64,000 nt of DNA from Candidatus Anammoximicrobium sp. (GTDB lineage: Bacteria; Planctomycetota; Planctomycetia; Pirellulales; Pirellulaceae): the NCBI GenBank assembly GCA_012515235.1, contig JAAYYU010000027.1, positions 62,001 to 126,000 on the forward strand. The letters are read 5' to 3'. This document shows, one piece after another, positions 61,343 to 64,000 of this stretch. The notes under the pieces were generated by a model. The model did not search any database. It was not told the origin of the DNA and was given only the letters and a program-made list of their open reading frames with translations. How positions within the stretch are numbered: the first letter of the stretch is position 1; each line of letters begins with the position of its first letter. The translations under genes were made by a program, and so were the position numbers.

Positions 61343-61648
61343 ATGCAAACCACAGTGGATTTGCCGCAAGCGTTCTCGGTGCGCGACGAGCATGAGATCT
61401 ATCCCATTCGGCACTTGATGGCCAGATTGAATCCCGACTTGCGAGTCGTCCACGTGGCTACCGGCGTGCATGTCAACGGCGGTTGCACCGTGTTCTGGGG
61501 GTTGGTCTACCAGAACGGCCAGCCGCTGGAAAAAGCGGACGTGGAACGGGCGCTCCAAAGGGCGGGATTGGATCTGGCCCACAGCGGTCCGATTCAAATT
61601 CCAACGCAGCGGGTTGCTCAACCGGACGTCGCAGCCTGCCCGGCTTGA
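61343..61648 (+). CDS. Small hypothetical protein
   Basis: A 101-residue protein with a good ribosome binding site (GGAGGGTGA 5 bases before the ATG). It reads as a compact alpha/beta protein (HLMARLNPDLRVVHVATG, CTVFWGLVYQNGQPLEKADV) with no signal peptide or membrane helix. It lies 63 bases after aat and overlaps the convergent STAS gene by 31 bases at its 3' end. No family was recognised. Confidence 0.6.
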   Translation: MQTTVDLPQAFSVRDEHEIYPIRHLMARLNPDLRVVHVATGVHVNGGCTVFWGLVYQNGQPLEKADVERALQRAGLDLAHSGPIQIPTQRVAQPDVAACPA

Positions 61649-62103
61649 TCGGAATTGGCGAAAAAGGCCAGAGCGTCGCTTTCCGTGTCGAGAATCGTCA
61701 AGAGTCTGTCCAGCTTGGCGCCGGCCAACGTCTCGCGGACGATGGGCGTAAGTTCGCACAAGATGAGTTTGCCTTGGGCGTCGTTCATCCGCCGATTCAA
61801 GGCGATCAGGCCGGCGATGAAGGAACTGCTCACCAGCTGGACCCCGGACATGTTCAGGATGACCCGCGGCGGGCTGCCCCTGGCGATGAAAGCCGAACTG
61901 ACTCGCTGGATGTCCTGATTCGTGGCCACCTTGCCGGTCAAGACGTCAGCGATCGTTACCCCCTCGCTGGCCCGCGGGCTGAACCACAGCACATGAGCGC
62001 ACTGGGGGCACGACGCATCTCCGGGGAGCAGCAACGGCCCTATCGCCAGCGGGCTTCCGCAGATGGGACATTCGGTCGGCCAGGGTTTGATTACTCGACT
62101 CAC
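61618..62103 (-). CDS. Zinc-ribbon STAS domain protein
   Basis: The 161-residue protein has an N-terminal zinc ribbon (CPICGSPLA and CPQCAHVLW, residues about 12-39) and a STAS domain like those of anti-sigma factor antagonists. ILNMSGVQLVSSSFIAGLIAL holds the Ser that partner kinases phosphorylate in that family. STAS proteins usually sequester an anti-sigma factor or relay stress signals. No kinase or sigma factor is adjacent. Fusion to a ribbon is a planctomycete-type layout. The ATG at 62103 begins just before the ribbon. Confidence 0.82.
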   Translation of the reverse strand: MSRVIKPWPTECPICGSPLAIGPLLLPGDASCPQCAHVLWFSPRASEGVTIADVLTGKVATNQDIQRVSSAFIARGSPPRVILNMSGVQLVSSSFIAGLIALNRRMNDAQGKLILCELTPIVRETLAGAKLDRLLTILDTESDALAFFANSDQAGQAATSG

Positions 62104-62327
62104 GGGCGTCGCCTGATATCATCGGGCCGCTGTCGGCAAGTTGATACGACGGAACATTTAAGCAGACGGTCAAGGATTTGCAAACGCCTCCCACCCTATC
62201 GACGGGGTAATTTCGCGGCATTCCCCCAGCCAGTTGCGGCCGGCCATCGAAAAACGTCCTTTTTGGGGGATTTCACTGCCGTTGACTTCTGCGCCGTTCA
62301 TCGTGCTACAAGAAGGGGACCACGCTC

Positions 62328-62831
62328 ATGCTTTCCGCTGGACTGATCGCGGTTTTGCTCGGCGCGGAAGCCGGTTTTGAGGTCGCCGTACAGCGGGTCG
62401 AGGATCGGGTCGACATCCGTGCGGGGGCGGAACGTGTCGTGTTGACGCTCGTCAGTCCACGCGGGATCGGCGCGGCGACGGTTCGGCGTCGTGGGGCGCG
62501 ATGGCCAAAAACAGTGACGCTGCGGTTGCAGCTGCGCGGACTGGAATGGCTGACGGTTGCGGCGGGAAAAGTCACGTTGGGCGTGTCCGTATCCAGTTCC
62601 GCGCCGGAGGCGGTTCGGCTCTTCTCGTCGGAAACCGGCAAGCCACAAAAGGAAACGGTCGAACGCGGCAGTTGCTACTGGACACAGGTCCGCGTTTTGG
62701 ACCCCAACGGCAAGCCCGCGTCCGGTCTGCCCGGCGCGGGCGGCTGGTTCGAAGTCCAACTGCCCGCCGCCCTGCTGAAGGACAATCCCGAATCGGTTGC
62801 GATTCGCTGGATCGACTTCTACCGGAACTGA
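62328..62831 (+). CDS. Hypothetical exported protein
   Basis: A 167-residue protein with a short hydrophobic start (MLSAGLIAVLLGAEA) that could be a signal peptide, followed by a beta-rich domain (FEVAVQRVEDRVDIRAG, TVTLRLQLRGLEWLTV, WTQVRVLDPNGKPASGL, WFEVQLPAALLKDNPES). It resembles conserved planctomycete hypothetical proteins, but no function is known. AAGGGGACC precedes the ATG. It stands between convergent neighbours. Confidence 0.65.
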   Translation: MLSAGLIAVLLGAEAGFEVAVQRVEDRVDIRAGAERVVLTLVSPRGIGAATVRRRGARWPKTVTLRLQLRGLEWLTVAAGKVTLGVSVSSSAPEAVRLFSSETGKPQKETVERGSCYWTQVRVLDPNGKPASGLPGAGGWFEVQLPAALLKDNPESVAIRWIDFYRN

Positions 62832-62873
62832 CCCAGGACGTCCGCCGGTCCGCGCCCACGGCTTCGCTTGTTT

Positions 62874-63224
62874 TCAGACGGTCCAGTCCAACTCCTGTCC
62901 GCACTTGGGGCACTGGGGGTCGCCGACGGCGACGGACTCCCCGCAGTGATAGCAGTACGGTTGGCTCTCCTCGGGCGTTTCCCCCGCGCCGCCTGCCAAC
63001 CTTGTCTCAAACTCGGCCAGCACCGCGCGGGCGCGCTCGAAATCAACCCGGCGGACCATCACCGGACACGTGGTATGCTGGAACGGAATGTCGCCCAGTC
63101 CCATCTCCAACGCGTCGCTGGCCACACGGGCTTCGATATCCGCGTTGGCCAGCACCTGGCAGATCAGATGCGCTTGCCGGGGGTCCCAGGCTTCATACAC
63201 GGTCAGCGGATCTTCCGGATTCAT
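62874..63224 (-). CDS. DUF2007-like protein with C-terminal zinc ribbon
   Basis: The 116-residue protein begins with a DUF2007-like domain (VYEAWDPRQAHLICQVLAN ... PVMVRRVDFERARAVLAEF), named for small PII-like putative signal transducers, and ends in a zinc ribbon (CYHCGESVA, CPKCGQELDW). It starts at ATG 63224 and overlaps the stop of the upstream oxidoreductase gene in ATGA, so its translation is coupled to it. Function unknown. Confidence 0.75.
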   Translation of the reverse strand: MNPEDPLTVYEAWDPRQAHLICQVLANADIEARVASDALEMGLGDIPFQHTTCPVMVRRVDFERARAVLAEFETRLAGGAGETPEESQPYCYHCGESVAVGDPQCPKCGQELDWTV

Positions 63225-64000
63225 CGCGCGCCTTTCGAGTAGTCCCAGCCCGTGCGGAAGTCCTTTCGCAGAAGTTGCTGCGCCCGCTCGTTGCCCACCG
63301 CCTGCAAGTTTTCCGCATCCCAGGCGAAGCCACCGCCAGCCCGGTAGGCGGCGTTGCCCAGCAAAACCGTCTCGGCCAACGGGCCGCTGTACGTCACAAA
63401 GTCGCACGTCGCAGGCGGGCCGCCGCGACAAGCGTCAAGCCATTCCCGGTAGAAGCCGGGCGAATCCGGAATGGTTTTTTCGGGGGCCTTGAAATCCGCA
63501 AACTTGTCTTCGGGGTACAGTTTGCGCTTGCCGAACCCGCACAGCAGCATGCCTTCGCTGCCGATGAACAGGGTGTTGTTGCCGGATTCCGGCAGATTGT
63601 GCCGCCGCAGCACGTCCGGCCCCTTGTCGGCATGATACCAGTGCAGCGTCACCGCGGGACGCTTGCCGTCCGCGGGAAACTCGAATCGCGTCGCCATCTG
63701 CTGGGGCGTCGTCTGCGCATGCACCGGCGGACCCGACGCCTCGACTTTGGTGGGATACTTGAGTCCCAGCGCCCAGTAAGGAATATCCAGAATGTGGCAG
63801 CCCCAGTTACCCGTCTCGCCGGTGCCAAAGTCCCACCAGAACCGCCAGCCATAGGGGCAGTAGGTCGGATGGTACGGACGAACTGGTGCCGGGCCGATCC
63901 AGAGATCCCAGTTCAGGGTCGCGGGCACGGGCGGCGTGTCCGTGGGGATCGCGGGCATGCCCCGCGTGCCGCCGATCCAGCAATGAACCTCCTGGACCGC
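63221..64000 (-). CDS. Gfo/Idh/MocA-family oxidoreductase (5' end outside window)
   Basis: The C-terminal 259 residues of an oxidoreductase of the Gfo/Idh/MocA family are visible; the NAD-binding N-terminus is beyond base 64000. The frame is open to the window end. Typical planctomycete features are EVHCWIGGTRGMPAIPTD, WDLWIGPAPVRPYHPTYCP, RFWWDFGTGETGNWGCHILD and GSEGMLLCGFG. It probably acts on a sugar or its derivative after export, like the related gene at 48627. A four-base overlap couples it to the DUF2007 gene. Confidence 0.88.
   Translation of the reverse strand, partial: AVQEVHCWIGGTRGMPAIPTDTPPVPATLNWDLWIGPAPVRPYHPTYCPYGWRFWWDFGTGETGNWGCHILDIPYWALGLKYPTKVEASGPPVHAQTTPQQMATRFEFPADGKRPAVTLHWYHADKGPDVLRRHNLPESGNNTLFIGSEGMLLCGFGKRKLYPEDKFADFKAPEKTIPDSPGFYREWLDACRGGPPATCDFVTYSGPLAETVLLGNAAYRAGGGFAWDAENLQAVGNERAQQLLRKDFRTGWDYSKGAR

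Overview
The window reads as GC-rich chromosomal DNA from a planctomycete, probably a Pirellulales-type bacterium. This is inferred from gene content: parallel beta-helix and heparinase-like exported proteins, Tat-exported Gfo/Idh/MocA oxidoreductases, PQQ-type propellers, zinc-ribbon membrane proteins, several HtrA relatives, LL-diaminopimelate aminotransferase, and many dispersed palindromic repeats in long intergenic gaps. No rRNA, tRNA, CRISPR array, phage or complete insertion sequence was seen.

Layout. 1-2.3 kb: the 3' part of an exported beta-helix protein, then a palindromic repeat cluster. 2.4-6.3 kb: nadA, then the ilvBN acetolactate synthase operon. The ilvBN operon is preceded by a promoter, a 34-codon Leu/Val-rich leader peptide, mutually exclusive RNA pairings, a GC-rich terminator and a stem that would hide the ilvB ribosome binding site. 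6.7-9.6 kb: a DUF89-NifX fusion, a frameshifted relic and an Rpn-type nuclease. 10-14.3 kb: a giant heparinase-like protein with an FG-GAP-like propeller. 14.5-21.2 kb: glucokinase, apolipoprotein N-acyltransferase, a coiled-coil/small membrane protein pair, a zinc-ribbon membrane protein and an SDR. 21.5-23.7 kb: one intact and one degenerate HtrA-like protein in tandem. 24.4-28.9 kb (minus): sugar isomerase/epimerase, class V aminotransferase and a second beta-helix protein.

29.4-35.5 kb (minus): three genes joined by ATGA overlaps, encoding a membrane-anchored propeller, a PPDK/rifampin-phosphotransferase-like phosphotransferase and an Oxa1/EMC3-like membrane protein. 35.7-42.4 kb: lipoproteins, dapL, gnd and a PhoD-like phosphatase. 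42.4-46.7 kb: a 1417-residue kinase/cyclase-like/ATPase/TPR protein, divergent from a universal stress protein. 49-52.3 kb: a coupled four-gene operon (class I fumarase/tartrate dehydratase alpha and beta, AtuA/DUF1446, DUF4387), followed by a 5 x 70 bp tandem array. 53-64 kb: aldehyde dehydrogenase, guaA, surE, lipoproteins, a membrane-anchored HtrA, aat, a zinc-ribbon STAS protein, a DUF2007 protein and a truncated Gfo/Idh/MocA gene.

The strongest regulatory signal is the ilv attenuator at 3.94-4.25 kb. The most unusual gene sets are the propeller/phosphotransferase/membrane trio and the fumarase/AtuA/DUF4387 operon. All family assignments come from reading the translated sequence. No database search was run.
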